Shown: piece after piece, positions 1 to 9,244 of the stretch | Layout of the letters: each line of letters opens with the position of its first letter | Numbering within the stretch: the stretch's first letter is position 1 | NCBI GenBank assembly: GCA_937981765.1 | Contig: CALJOM010000002.1 | Coordinates: 248,001 to 312,000, forward strand | Direction: 5' to 3' | DNA from: an uncultured Bacteroidales bacterium | Lineage (GTDB): Bacteria > Bacteroidota > Bacteroidia > Bacteroidales > Salinivirgaceae | Length of the DNA: 64,000 nt | Translations under genes and position numbers: made by a program | The notes under the pieces: generated by a model | The model's input: the letters and a program-made list of their open reading frames with translations, nothing else | Told to the model about the DNA's origin: nothing | Databases searched by the model: none

Positions 1-471
1 CGGGCCTACACTTGCCAGAATGTTTTGTGGATTTGCCCCCAAGTTGGTCAACTGTTTAAGCGTTTTTCCAACCAGGTTGCATTGAATCCCTCTCCATCCG
101 GCATGTACAAGGGCAAGAAGAGATTGCTGAGGCTCATAAAGAATTATAGGCAAACAATCGGCTGTTAAAATGCCAAGCGCTATATCTTTTCGGTTGGTAA
201 TTACAGCATCAGCATCCTTAATGGCAAGTTCTTCCGTAACATGCCAAATACTGTCGCCGCTGATTTGTTTAGGGAAAATTATTGGAAGGTTTGATTGTAG
301 ATATTTCTGAATTATGCTAATGTTTTTGTCGCGTTTTGAGACTGTTTGTTGTTTTCTGGACAGGTTGAAATCTGATTGTCCGAAGGAATTTCTGGTAGTA
401 GTAAGATGTTTCAGTCCGGCTTGAAGTAGCAGGGGCGATTGATAAATCTGGTTTATAGGGTCAAAAATCAT
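1..471 (-). CDS. pgeF: PgeF/YfiH (LACC1-like) purine nucleoside/polyphenol oxidase family protein, partial
   Basis: The reading frame is open from the ATG at 471 to the window edge, giving 157 codons; the C-terminal part lies outside. Read on the minus strand, the product contains LTADCLPIILYEP and ALVHAGWRG. These are the hallmark Cys/His-containing motifs of the YfiH/PgeF (DUF152, LACC1) family. Family members have been described as multicopper-type polyphenol oxidases and more recently as purine nucleoside phosphorylase/adenosine deaminase enzymes; some act in peptidoglycan editing. Which activity applies here cannot be told from sequence. The gene diverges from recR, with about 250 nt between the start codons. 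Confidence 0.85.
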   Translation of the reverse strand, partial: MIFDPINQIYQSPLLLQAGLKHLTTTRNSFGQSDFNLSRKQQTVSKRDKNISIIQKYLQSNLPIIFPKQISGDSIWHVTEELAIKDADAVITNRKDIALGILTADCLPIILYEPQQSLLALVHAGWRGIQCNLVGKTLKQLTNLGANPQNILASVGP

Positions 472-668
472 AGTCTGCTGCTTTGCTTTATGTTCAGTAT
501 GCAAAAATAGCCCTAAAATGCTAACTTTTTGAAAAAATGTGAATTGAAGTGGTGTTTTTTATTTCGCTTCCATTGCAATCTAATTTTTGTTCATGGTATG
601 CAGATTGAGATTTTTCCCCCGAATTTGACAAATCGCATTTGTCTTACCAAAACTTTGAAAAAATCGAT

Positions 669-700
669 TTTGGTATTTCCTTTGTCGTTCAATAATTTTG
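669..700 (+). promoter_or_regulatory. Candidate Bacteroidota-type promoter of recR
   Basis: TTTG at 669-672 and TAATTTTG at 693-700 are separated by 20 nt, matching the known -33 TTG / -7 TAnnTTTG arrangement. The ATG at 719 is 18 nt downstream. This supports 719 rather than the upstream TTG at 698, which overlaps the -7 element. Confidence 0.5.
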
Positions 701-718
701 CTGATAATTCGTAGTTTG

Positions 719-1333
719 ATGAATGATTTTAACCTGCCTTCTAGAATTTTGGAAAAAGCCGTGAATGAACTGGCCAAACTGCCCGGAGTAGGGCAAAAAA
801 CTGCGTTGCGGTTGGCCTTGCATCTACTTCGGCAGAAGAAGGAAGAGGCTATTCAGTTAGGAATTGCTTTAACAGATTTGGTGGAGAACATACAATATTG
901 CCGGGAATGCCACAATATTACCGAATCGGATTTATGTCTTATTTGCAGCAATCCACAACGCGACCACGCAACAATTTGCATTGTGGAAGATATTCGCGAT
1001 ATGATGGCCGTTGAAAATACTTTGAGGTATCAGGGAGTTTATCACATTTTGGGCGGAATAATTTCCCCCATACATGGCATAGGACCTCAGGATTTGACTA
1101 TTGAACTGCTAGCACAAAGAATAGCCGAAAAGCCTGTTAAAGAGTTAATTTTTGCCCTACCTACCACTATGGAGGGAGATACAACGGCCTATTATCTTTA
1201 CAGGCGTTTTCGTGATTTCGTTCCGTTGATTTCAACTTTGGCAAGGGGAATTGCTTTTGGCGACCAGTTGCAGTATATCGATGAAATTACGTTGGGAAAC
1301 AGCCTTACCGCTCGAGTACCATTTCATGAATAA
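719..1333 (+). CDS. recR: Recombination mediator protein RecR
   Basis: This 204-residue protein has the usual RecR length. It has an N-terminal helix-hairpin-helix (KLPGVGQKTALRLALHLL, about residues 20-37). A four-cysteine zinc finger follows at C61, C64, C73 and C76, then a Toprim domain beginning around CIVEDIRDMMAVE and a C-terminal Walker-B-like region. RecR acts with RecO, and RecF where present, to load RecA on gapped single-stranded DNA in the cytoplasm. The ATG at 719 fits the family start (MNDFNLPSRILEKAV). The next gene starts 22 nt after the stop and may be co-transcribed. Confidence 0.97.
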   Translation: MNDFNLPSRILEKAVNELAKLPGVGQKTALRLALHLLRQKKEEAIQLGIALTDLVENIQYCRECHNITESDLCLICSNPQRDHATICIVEDIRDMMAVENTLRYQGVYHILGGIISPIHGIGPQDLTIELLAQRIAEKPVKELIFALPTTMEGDTTAYYLYRRFRDFVPLISTLARGIAFGDQLQYIDEITLGNSLTARVPFHE

Positions 1334-1355
1334 TCTTATAATTAATTCAACAACC

Positions 1356-3962
1356 ATGAAAAAACTGACTTTTTTTGTTTTAATCCTTTTGACAGCCATT
1401 ACTGTCATTTCACAACCAACCGAACGTTACCATCGGGTGAAGGTGTTTGCTACTCAGCCGGAACATTTTCCAATGTTGATGTCGACCGGAATTTCTATGG
1501 AATCTCTCGAATATCACCCCGGGAAATTTTTCGTGGCTGAATATTCCGACACAGAATTGCAATTGCTAAAAAGCACAGGCATTCCCTACGAAATCCTGAT
1601 AGAGGACGTTTCGTTACACTATCAGAAACAAAACGAAGGGGTGATACTTGAGGAGTTAAACCGGCAAATGAAGCAAAAACGGAACAGCTATTTTGGATAT
1701 ACAACCCCTGTTAATTTCTCCCTTGGTTCTTTGGCGGGATATCATACCTACGACGAAATTTTGCAAGAGCTCGACGAAATGCACATCTTATTCCCCGGCT
1801 TAATATCGCCCAAAATGCCTGCAAGCGCCACTCAAACTATCGAAGGACGAACTGTATACTACGCAAAGATTTCCAATAATCCCACAATCGAACAAAACAA
1901 GCCGAAAGTTTTGTATACAGCGCTTACCCATGCACGGGAACCCATGGGAATGCAACAAATGTTGTTTCAAATGTGGTATCTGCTGGAAAACTATGCCACC
2001 AACCCCGAAATACGATATTTGGTTGATAACTTGGAGATCTATTTTATCCCTTGTGTAAATCCCGATGGATATATCTACAACCAAACTACCAATCCCAACG
2101 GTGGAGGAATGTGGAGAAAAAATCGCAGAAATAACGGTGATGATACCTATGGTGTGGATTTAAACCGTAACTTTGGGTATATGTGGGGCTACGATAATTT
2201 AGGCTCATCGCCGGTGACTAGTTCACAGACCTATCGCGGTACAGGGCCATTTAGCGAGCCCGAAACCCAGGTTGTTAAACAGTTTTGTGAATCTCGACAA
2301 ATTTCTCTCGCACTTAACAATCACACATACAGTAATCTGTTGATATACCCCTGGGGCTATGCAAATATGTTAACTCCCGATTCGTTGGTATTTATTGAAT
2401 ATGCCAAACGAATGACACGTTTAAATGGGTATCGATACGGAACTTGTTATCAAACCCTGAATTACACAGCCAACGGAGGAAGCGATGATTGGTTTTATGG
2501 CGAGCAGACAACAAAAAACAAAATTATAGCCTTCACCCCTGAAGCAGGAGATCCGGCAGACGGATTCTGGCCTGCAGCCACAAAAATTGAGGCTACCTGC
2601 GCCGGGCATTCCGAAATGAATCTCTATTTGATGCGCTTTGCCCTACCGTATGCAGAGATGGAAGATATTTCTCCCCTGGAGGTTAGCAGCACAACCTTTA
2701 TCCTACCTGTTAAAATTAAAGCCTTAGGGCAATTTCAAAATGTGAACTTTACTGTTTCGATCGAGCCGCTATCCAACAAAATACTATCGGTTGGAGAACC
2801 TGTTGTTTTATCGAATATGCAAACTTTGGACGAACAGGTTGCTAATTTCCCAATAGTATTAAAAAACAACATTGCGTCAGGAACGGTTTTTTCGATTGTA
2901 GTGAAAATTAACAACGGTTTGTATACCTTCACCGATACCATTACCAAATATTTCGGAAACTATATTTCGAGTATCGACAACTGTGAAACCATGAACAAAT
3001 GGGTTTCCTCAATATGGGGAACTACTACCTCACACTATGTTTCTCCAACCAGCTCCATTTGTGACTCTCCTTCCGGAAATTACAGCAATAACGCTAATAC
3101 CACAATAACTTACGTTCCGGTTATCAACCTAACAAATGCGGCTAATGCCTTTGTGGAATTTTATGCAAAATGGCATATTGAACAAACCTATGACTATGTA
3201 CAATTTCAAGTTTCCGAAAATGGAACTACCTGGGTGGCTCTGCCCGGAAGATATACCGTAAATGGTTCTCAAGCTCAAGGGCAACCATTGTGGGATGGGG
3301 AAAAAGATTGGGTGCAGGAAAGAATTAGCCTGAATGGTTTTCTGGGGAAAACATTACGTTTTCGCTTCCGCCTTGTGAGCGATGGCAGTGTTACTTTCGA
3401 CGGATTTTATTTCGACGATTTTGCCGTTCACATACTTCCGATTCAATCAACGCCGGAATTTATTCTGCCACAGTCCTTTTCTTTCGACCAAGGTGACGAA
3501 CTTACAATCGATTTTGAAGATTTTATCACGGCATATTCTTTCGATAACATTAACTTATCTTGGAGCGGAAACAACAATATTGCAATACAGAAAAACGAGT
3601 GGGTAGTTAATTTCAGCACCATTAATCCCAACTGGTATGGACAGGAAGTAATCGACTTTGTGTTGTCGCATCCTAACGGGCAAATTCAGCAGCAAACTAC
3701 TGTTCAAGTTAATCAGATAGTAGGTCTTACTGCTCTCAACAACGAAATCCAAATTTACTATTCAGGTCTCAACAAACAGCTTCACTTGAAAAAGGATCTG
3801 CCTAACCCAACCGGTAGTGTAGTTGTTTACAACATTTATGGTCAAAAGGTGCTTGAAACAACCGAATTTCATTTAACCCAAGGCATAGATGTTACCAGAT
3901 TGGCCAGAGGCGTTTATTTAGTTCGGTGTGGAGGACAAAGCTCTAAGGTGGTTATTTATTGA
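1356..3962 (+). CDS. Secreted M14 zinc carboxypeptidase with T9SS sorting domain
   Basis: The product has 868 residues. A signal peptide covers about residues 1-19, so I prefer the ATG at 1356; an earlier in-frame ATG lies inside recR. The M14 catalytic set is complete: zinc ligands H192 and E195 (in THAREPMG) and H323 (NNHTYSNL), arginine in GVDLNRNFG (R271), and the general base E396 in TPEAGDP. After the catalytic domain come an Ig-like section (about 440-530), a jelly-roll/choice-of-anchor-type domain (about 535-690), a cadherin-like stretch, and a C-terminal type A T9SS sorting domain ending in GVYLVRCGGQSSKVVIY. It is probably a surface or extracellular enzyme that trims peptides. A rho-independent terminator follows at once, inside the end of the convergent PAP2 gene. 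Confidence 0.93.
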   Translation: MKKLTFFVLILLTAITVISQPTERYHRVKVFATQPEHFPMLMSTGISMESLEYHPGKFFVAEYSDTELQLLKSTGIPYEILIEDVSLHYQKQNEGVILEELNRQMKQKRNSYFGYTTPVNFSLGSLAGYHTYDEILQELDEMHILFPGLISPKMPASATQTIEGRTVYYAKISNNPTIEQNKPKVLYTALTHAREPMGMQQMLFQMWYLLENYATNPEIRYLVDNLEIYFIPCVNPDGYIYNQTTNPNGGGMWRKNRRNNGDDTYGVDLNRNFGYMWGYDNLGSSPVTSSQTYRGTGPFSEPETQVVKQFCESRQISLALNNHTYSNLLIYPWGYANMLTPDSLVFIEYAKRMTRLNGYRYGTCYQTLNYTANGGSDDWFYGEQTTKNKIIAFTPEAGDPADGFWPAATKIEATCAGHSEMNLYLMRFALPYAEMEDISPLEVSSTTFILPVKIKALGQFQNVNFTVSIEPLSNKILSVGEPVVLSNMQTLDEQVANFPIVLKNNIASGTVFSIVVKINNGLYTFTDTITKYFGNYISSIDNCETMNKWVSSIWGTTTSHYVSPTSSICDSPSGNYSNNANTTITYVPVINLTNAANAFVEFYAKWHIEQTYDYVQFQVSENGTTWVALPGRYTVNGSQAQGQPLWDGEKDWVQERISLNGFLGKTLRFRFRLVSDGSVTFDGFYFDDFAVHILPIQSTPEFILPQSFSFDQGDELTIDFEDFITAYSFDNINLSWSGNNNIAIQKNEWVVNFSTINPNWYGQEVIDFVLSHPNGQIQQQTTVQVNQIVGLTALNNEIQIYYSGLNKQLHLKKDLPNPTGSVVVYNIYGQKVLETTEFHLTQGIDVTRLARGVYLVRCGGQSSKVVIY

Positions 3963-3974
3963 TGCAGGGAATGT

Positions 3975-4553
3975 TTAATTTTCAGGCTCTCGGTGATTTT
4001 CGGGAGCCTTTTTTATTTTAAGGTTAACGTTGTTGGCAAAATAAAACATGGAAATTCCAACAACAACTCCCAGTAATGCACCTCCAATAATGTCCGAAGG
4101 ATAGTGAACTCCAAGATATATTCTACTGTAGGAAACTAGAGATGCCCACAGAAACATAAACACCAGCCAGCTTTTCTTACTGAAAATGAATACAATAAAA
4201 GCAGCAAGCCCAAAAGAATTAGCCGCATGCGACGAAACAAAACCCAACTTCCCGCCACGATAGTTGTTCACTATATGAATTAAGCCCTCCAGTTCCGGAT
4301 TATGCGATGGTCGTAGCCGTTGGAAGTAATTTTTAATTAAAAGGCTGATTTGGTCGGTTAATACTATGGTTAATATTATGGCAGCAATGAAAATCAGGCT
4401 TCGGGTTTTGTATTTCTGAATAATTCTGTAAAGCAGATACAAATAGAATGGCACCCAAAATCCTTTCCCGCTAATCTGCCACATGACGGGGTCGAGAGTG
4501 GGTGAATGCAGGCTATTAAGCCATAGGAATAGCGCTTTATCGAGTTCAATCAT
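3975..4553 (-). CDS. PAP2-family membrane phosphatase
   Basis: The 192-residue integral membrane protein has about five to six hydrophobic segments. All three PAP2 signature motifs are present: KNYFQRLRP (KX6RP type), SSHAANSFG (PSGH type, with the histidine) and [12 protein letters not shown] (SRX5HX3D). The family hydrolyses lipid phosphates or pyrophosphates, such as undecaprenyl pyrophosphate or lipid A phosphates, at the inner membrane; the substrate is not determined here. Its ATG overlaps the obg stop region by 8 nt, so the two are translationally coupled in an hpt-obg-PAP2 operon. The hydrophilic C-terminal tail is encoded by the terminator hairpin of the convergent M14 gene. Confidence 0.9.
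   Translation of the reverse strand: MIELDKALFLWLNSLHSPTLDPVMWQISGKGFWVPFYLYLLYRIIQKYKTRSLIFIAAIILTIVLTDQISLLIKNYFQRLRPSHNPELEGLIHIVNNYRGGKLGFVSSHAANSFGLAAFIVFIFSKKSWLVFMFLWASLVSYSRIYLGVHYPSDIIGGALLGVVVGISMFYFANNVNLKIKKAPENHREPEN
3984..4014 (+). terminator. Rho-independent terminator of the M14 peptidase gene
   Basis: AGGCTCTCG (3984-3992), an 8-nt loop and CGGGAGCCT (4001-4009) form a 9-bp stem with one wobble, followed by a T-run. It lies entirely inside the last codons of the convergent PAP2 gene (stop at 3975). Confidence 0.85.
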
Positions 4554-5547
4554 TGATGTTGGGATTTAAGGTGCGCCATATCATATCCTTTAGTGCGTCG
4601 ATGTTGCGTCGAGTAACAGCCGATATGAATTCATACGGGATGTTAGGCAAATCTTTTTTTAGTTCTTCTTCTATCTCACTATCAATAAGGTCGCATTTAG
4701 TTATGGCCAGCATCCTGGGTTTATCGAGTAATTCCGGATTGTATTTTTCCAATTCACTGAGAAGTATTTTGTACTCGTTTTTGATGTTAGCATTATCGGC
4801 CGGAATAACAAAAAGAAGAGCCGAATTTCGTTCAATATGGCGAAGGAAACGTAGGCCTAACCCTTTGCCTTCGGCAGCTCCTTCGATAATTCCGGGAATA
4901 TCGGCTACCACAAACGAATAGTTATCGCGATACGATACCATTCCAAGGTTAGGGGTAAGGGTTGTAAATGGGTAATCGGCTATTTTGGGTTTTGCTGCCG
5001 AGATTACTGAGAGAAGTGTGCTTTTGCCGGCATTGGGAAATCCTACCAATCCTACATCAGCCAATACCTTTAATTCCATAACAAACCAGCCTTCTTGTCC
5101 TTTTTCACCGGGTTGGGCGTAGCGTGGGGTTTGGTTTGTAGATGTTTTAAAATGAGTGTTCCCAAGGCCTCCGCGTCCCCCTTTCAATAAAATCACTTCC
5201 TGTTGGTGTTCGGTAATTTCGGCAACAATTTCGCCAGTTTTTTCGCTTCGAACAATTGTGCCAAGGGGTACTTCAAAAATTAAATCTTCGCCATCGGCTC
5301 CAAACGATTGTTGTTTGCCTCCGGGTTCTCCGTTCCCTGCCACCAGATGTTTATGGTAGCGAAGGTGCAATAATGTCCACATGTTGCGGTTTCCGCGAAG
5401 AATTATATGCCCTCCTCTTCCGCCATCGCCTCCATCGGGGCCTCCTTTGGGTACAAATTTCTCTCGGCGCAAATGTGCCGAACCTGCTCCTCCATTGCCC
5501 GAGCGACAATAGATTCGGATATAATCTACAAAATTCAGGTTTTCCAT
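4546..5547 (-). CDS. obg: GTPase Obg/CgtA
   Basis: The 333-residue protein starts with the glycine-rich Obg fold ([27 protein letters not shown]). The GTPase domain follows, with P-loop [11 protein letters not shown], switch region [17 protein letters not shown] and the TKCD specificity motif. No OCT domain follows the G domain, as in many Bacteroidota Obg proteins. The protein is involved in late 50S ribosome assembly and stress control. It follows hpt by 12 nt and overlaps the PAP2 gene. Bacteroidota often have adk between hpt and obg; it is absent here. Confidence 0.97.
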   Translation of the reverse strand: MENLNFVDYIRIYCRSGNGGAGSAHLRREKFVPKGGPDGGDGGRGGHIILRGNRNMWTLLHLRYHKHLVAGNGEPGGKQQSFGADGEDLIFEVPLGTIVRSEKTGEIVAEITEHQQEVILLKGGRGGLGNTHFKTSTNQTPRYAQPGEKGQEGWFVMELKVLADVGLVGFPNAGKSTLLSVISAAKPKIADYPFTTLTPNLGMVSYRDNYSFVVADIPGIIEGAAEGKGLGLRFLRHIERNSALLFVIPADNANIKNEYKILLSELEKYNPELLDKPRMLAITKCDLIDSEIEEELKKDLPNIPYEFISAVTRRNIDALKDMIWRTLNPNIND

Positions 5548-5559
5548 GGAATTATTAGG

Positions 5560-6096
5560 TTATTCCGCTATTACATAAATATCCCGGTAGTTTCGGCCAT
5601 AGCCATTGTAATCAAGTCCATAGCCAATTATAAAATCGTTGGGAACCTTAAAACCAACATAGTCAATAATTATGTCTTCTTTGTAAGCGTCCGGCTTTAG
5701 TAACAGTGAAGCGTATTTGATTTCATCGGGTTCGTATCCTACAAGTTGTTTTTGAATTTGTTTTAGAGTTATCCCGGTGTCTATAATGTCTTCAATAACT
5801 ACAACGGTTTTGCCGGCAATATCTTCGTTCAACCCTATAAGGCGTTTAACATTCCCGCTACTTGTAGTGCCTTGATACGATGCCAGTTTTAAAAACGTAA
5901 TCAGACATGGGAAATTTATATGCTTCATCAAATCCGACACAAACATAAAACTACCGTTTAGAATTCCCACAAAAATTACATCCTTTGGGCTAAGGTCGGT
6001 ATTGATTTGTTCTGCCAACGTGCATATTCGTGCCTGAATTTCATCGTGTGAAATATAAGGCTTGAATTTCTTGTTTAAAACCTGAATTGTATTCAT
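5560..6096 (-). CDS. hpt: Hypoxanthine phosphoribosyltransferase
   Basis: The product has 178 residues, normal for a bacterial type I phosphoribosyltransferase. The PRPP-binding loop VVVIEDIIDTG is clear, as is the region around LLKPDAYKEDIIIDYVGFKVP that contacts the purine base. It salvages hypoxanthine and guanine to IMP and GMP in the cytoplasm. It is the first gene of the hpt-obg-PAP2 operon, with a promoter-like element immediately upstream. Confidence 0.95.
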   Translation of the reverse strand: MNTIQVLNKKFKPYISHDEIQARICTLAEQINTDLSPKDVIFVGILNGSFMFVSDLMKHINFPCLITFLKLASYQGTTSSGNVKRLIGLNEDIAGKTVVVIEDIIDTGITLKQIQKQLVGYEPDEIKYASLLLKPDAYKEDIIIDYVGFKVPNDFIIGYGLDYNGYGRNYRDIYVIAE

Positions 6097-6115
6097 GCTG
6101 AAAGTTACTTTTTGG

Positions 6116-6143
6116 CAAAGGTAGGAATTTTTAACGGAACAAA
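6116..6143 (-). promoter_or_regulatory. Candidate promoter of hpt operon
   Basis: On the minus strand, TTTG (6143-6140) and TACCTTTG (6123-6116) are separated by 16 nt. The start codon lies about 20 nt downstream. This matches the Bacteroidota -33/-7 pattern. Confidence 0.5.
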
Positions 6144-6261
6144 TGAAGGGTAATGGTCAACTGCACTCCATTTTCGATGTGTTAAAAGTGCAATCATAAT
6201 TACTTCAGAAGGCGATAGGCCTGCATGGGGCATATCTCGATAAATAACAAAAATCTTTTCA

Positions 6262-6269
6262 TAAGTTTG
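6262..6269 (+). promoter_or_regulatory. Candidate -7 element for the FAD/Fe-S dehydrogenase gene
   Basis: TAAGTTTG matches TAnnTTTG. It lies 15 nt before the ATG at 6285 and downstream of the earlier in-frame ATG at 6225, so it supports 6285 as the real start. No good -33 TTG is visible. Confidence 0.4.
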
Positions 6270-6284
6270 TGGCAAAATTTTCGT

Positions 6285-9185
6285 ATGAATCTTGAAAAAT
6301 TGCTTCCGTCCATCGACATTGATACCGATATAACCACTCGAATCGTTTATGCAACCGATGCTTCGGTTTATCGTGAGGTACCCAGGGGGGTAATATTTCC
6401 ACATAACGAAGAGGAAATTCAACAAGTTGTTGCCGTATGTTATAAAAATAAAATTCCTATAATTGCCAGAGGCGCCGGAACTTCGCTGGCCGGACAGGTA
6501 GTCGGATCGGGATTCATTTTGGATATGAGTCGATATATGAACCGAATTCTTGAACTAAACGTTCAGGAACGTTGGGTTTTGGTTGAACCGGGTGTGGTTC
6601 TCGACCGATTGAACGACTTTCTGAAACCGCACGGTTTGATTTTTGGCCCCGAAACTTCCACATCCTCACGTTGTACAATTGGCGGAATGGTAGGTAACAA
6701 CAGTTGCGGCTCGCATTCGCTGATCTATTTTACAACCCGCGAACATTTATTGGAAGCCTCAGTAATTCTCTCCGATGGTTCAAAAACCATTTTTAAAGCT
6801 CTTAATCCTGAGGAATTGAAGCATAAGTTATCTTTACCCGGGGTGGAGGGAAATATTTACCGAACAATATACGATTTATTAATCGATGCTGGGAATCGAA
6901 AACGTATTGAAGAAAATTTCCCCGATAAAAGCCTGTATCGCAGAAACTCCGGGTATGCGCTCGACTTGCTTGCTGCTGCTCAACCGTTTAACGCTGAAGG
7001 TGAGAATTTTAATCTCTGTAAAATCCTAGCCGGAAGCGAAGGAACCTTAGCTATTGCTACTAGGATAAAATTAAATCTTATGCCTCTGCCTCCAAAAAAT
7101 AAGGTGCTGTTGTGTGCCCATTTTAATACACTGGAAGAGGCTTTGAAGGCCAATTTGGTAGCATTGAAACATCAACCCGGAGCAGTCGAGTTAATGGACA
7201 GAAAACTTCTTGAAGCTGCATCCCGAAACATTGCTCAACAGCGTAACCGATTTTTTATTGAAGGTAATCCAGAGGCAATTTTGGCCATTGAAATGATGGA
7301 CGACTTCCCGGAAGATCTTAAACATAGGGTTGCACAGCTTATTAGTGAATTAAAAAATTCCGGATTTGGATATCATTTTCCGATTATCACCGGAAGCGAT
7401 ATTTCACGAGTTTGGTCATTAAGAAAGGCTGGGTTGGGCGTTTTAACCAACATCCCCGGTGATGCCAAACCTGTTACGGTAATTGAAGACACCGCTGTTC
7501 CGGTAGAAAAACTGCCCGAATACATTGCCGATTTGAAAAAAATATTGAAAAAATATCAGCTTGAATGTGTTTATCACGCACATATAGGCAGCGGGGAACT
7601 CCATTTGCGCCCGGTGTTAAACCTTAAAGATTCGTCCGATAGACGTAAATTTCGGGCGTTAGCTTTTGAAATAGCCAACTTGGTGAAAAAATACAAAGGC
7701 TCACTAAGCGGCGAACATGGCGATGGTCGCCTGCGCAGCGAATTGTTGGAACATTTGTTGGGAAAAGAGTGCATTACGTTGTTAGAGAAGATTAAATTAG
7801 CCTTCGACCCACATTTGCTTCTAAACCCCGGTAAAAAAGTTTTTCCTGTTCGCATGGATGAGTCCCTGCGCTATGAAGAACGACAAGCGACAAAAGAAAT
7901 TAACACGTGGTTTGATTTCAGCAATTCCCTGGGATTTTTACGTGCAGTTGAAATGTGTAACGGCTCTGCCGATTGCCGCAAGGATACCATCGATGGGGGA
8001 TTTATGTGTCCCACCTACATGGCTACCCGCGATGAGAAATTTTCGACCCGAGCTCGTGCTAATTTATTGCGGGAGGTTTTAACCCGCTCCTCGGTAAAAA
8101 ATCCCTTCGATTCCAAAGAAATTTACCACATTCTCGACATGTGCATCGCATGTAAGGCATGTAAGTCTGAATGTCCTTCAAATATCGATATGGCAAAATT
8201 TAAATCCGAATTCCTTTGGCGCTACCACCGCATCCATGGAGTTTCCATTCGCACCCAAATTTTTATGTATTTCGATAAAATTTATGCCATAGCCTCATTG
8301 GCACCAAGGCTTACAAATTTCGTTTTGAAGACACCTGTTTTAAACAATGTTATTAAGAAAATTCTTGCCATAGCTCCACAACGAAATCTTCCATTGATTG
8401 CAGAAAAACCTTTTGCGAAGATTAAACCGAAAAAGGAGTTCCGATCTTCCAATGGAAAGGTTGTTTATCTCTATATTGATGAGTTTACCAACTATTCCGA
8501 ACCCAATATTGGAGTTGCCGCCCTGCGTTTACTGCAAAAGTTGGGATATGATGTAAAAACTATTACCAATCAATCCAGCGGTAGAACCTACATTAGTAAA
8601 GGAAATCTTAAAAAAGCATCCCAAATAGCACAAAAACAGCTGGAAACATTGTATTCTCTTGTTTCCACCGAAAGGCCTCTAATTGGCATTGAGCCTTCGG
8701 CAATCTTTTCATTCCGCGACGAATATCCGGATTTGTTACGTGGCGAATTGCAGCAAAAGGCTAAGAAATTAGCCGAAAATTGTCTGTTAATCGACGAATT
8801 CCTTGCCAGAGAATATGCCGGGGGAACCATTCGTAAAGACCAGTTCGACATAACTTCACGGGAAATTTTGCTGCACGTACATTGCCAGCAGAAATCCCTT
8901 ACCACATCACGGCCAACCATCGAAATGCTAAAAATACCCGAAAATCACAGGGTTTCTGAGATAAATTCCGGGTGTTGCGGTATGGCGGGAGCCTTTGGAT
9001 ACGAAAAAGAACACTATGAGTTATCCATGAAAATAGGAGAGCAATATTTATTTCCGGCAATACGAAAAGCATCCCACGATACAATCATTGCAGCCAACGG
9101 AACAAGTTGCCGTCAACAGATTTACGACGGAACCGGACGTAAAGCTCTCCATCCTGTGGAAATTATGGCTCTAGCCGTTTTGTGA
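6285..9185 (+). CDS. FAD-binding and 4Fe-4S oxidoreductase, D-lactate dehydrogenase-like (YdiJ/GlcD-GlpC fusion)
   Basis: The product has 966 residues in three parts. First is a PCMH-type FAD-binding domain (PIIARGAGTSLAGQ, then GMVGNNSCGSHS). Next is an FAD-oxidase C-terminal domain with YHAHIGSGELHLRP and SGEHGDGRLRSELL. Last is a GlpC-like iron-sulfur part with cysteines C558, C564 and C575, the cluster motif C620xxC623xxC626xxxC630P, and a CCG-type domain (SGCCGMAGAFGYE, C897/C898). Proteins of this layout oxidise D-lactate or other 2-hydroxy acids and pass electrons to the quinone pool. The substrate is inferred from the family only. The symporter gene that follows could import a substrate, but it has its own promoter. 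Confidence 0.9.
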   Translation: MNLEKLLPSIDIDTDITTRIVYATDASVYREVPRGVIFPHNEEEIQQVVAVCYKNKIPIIARGAGTSLAGQVVGSGFILDMSRYMNRILELNVQERWVLVEPGVVLDRLNDFLKPHGLIFGPETSTSSRCTIGGMVGNNSCGSHSLIYFTTREHLLEASVILSDGSKTIFKALNPEELKHKLSLPGVEGNIYRTIYDLLIDAGNRKRIEENFPDKSLYRRNSGYALDLLAAAQPFNAEGENFNLCKILAGSEGTLAIATRIKLNLMPLPPKNKVLLCAHFNTLEEALKANLVALKHQPGAVELMDRKLLEAASRNIAQQRNRFFIEGNPEAILAIEMMDDFPEDLKHRVAQLISELKNSGFGYHFPIITGSDISRVWSLRKAGLGVLTNIPGDAKPVTVIEDTAVPVEKLPEYIADLKKILKKYQLECVYHAHIGSGELHLRPVLNLKDSSDRRKFRALAFEIANLVKKYKGSLSGEHGDGRLRSELLEHLLGKECITLLEKIKLAFDPHLLLNPGKKVFPVRMDESLRYEERQATKEINTWFDFSNSLGFLRAVEMCNGSADCRKDTIDGGFMCPTYMATRDEKFSTRARANLLREVLTRSSVKNPFDSKEIYHILDMCIACKACKSECPSNIDMAKFKSEFLWRYHRIHGVSIRTQIFMYFDKIYAIASLAPRLTNFVLKTPVLNNVIKKILAIAPQRNLPLIAEKPFAKIKPKKEFRSSNGKVVYLYIDEFTNYSEPNIGVAALRLLQKLGYDVKTITNQSSGRTYISKGNLKKASQIAQKQLETLYSLVSTERPLIGIEPSAIFSFRDEYPDLLRGELQQKAKKLAENCLLIDEFLAREYAGGTIRKDQFDITSREILLHVHCQQKSLTTSRPTIEMLKIPENHRVSEINSGCCGMAGAFGYEKEHYELSMKIGEQYLFPAIRKASHDTIIAANGTSCRQQIYDGTGRKALHPVEIMALAVL

Positions 9186-9208
9186 AATTTTTATTTCTGA
9201 TACCTTTG
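9178..9208 (+). promoter_or_regulatory. Candidate promoter of the sodium:solute symporter gene
   Basis: TTTTG (9178-9182) and TACCTTTG (9201-9208) are separated by 18 nt, a good match to the Bacteroidota consensus. The upstream element overlaps the last codons of the dehydrogenase gene. Confidence 0.6.
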
Positions 9209-9244
9209 ACACTCTATTTTTTCTAACCCTGCTTAATTCATTCT

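Noticed and set aside
529-777. Two short overlapping ORFs on opposite strands between pgeF and recR
   Set aside because: They show no protein-like conservation, overlap each other and cover the recR promoter.
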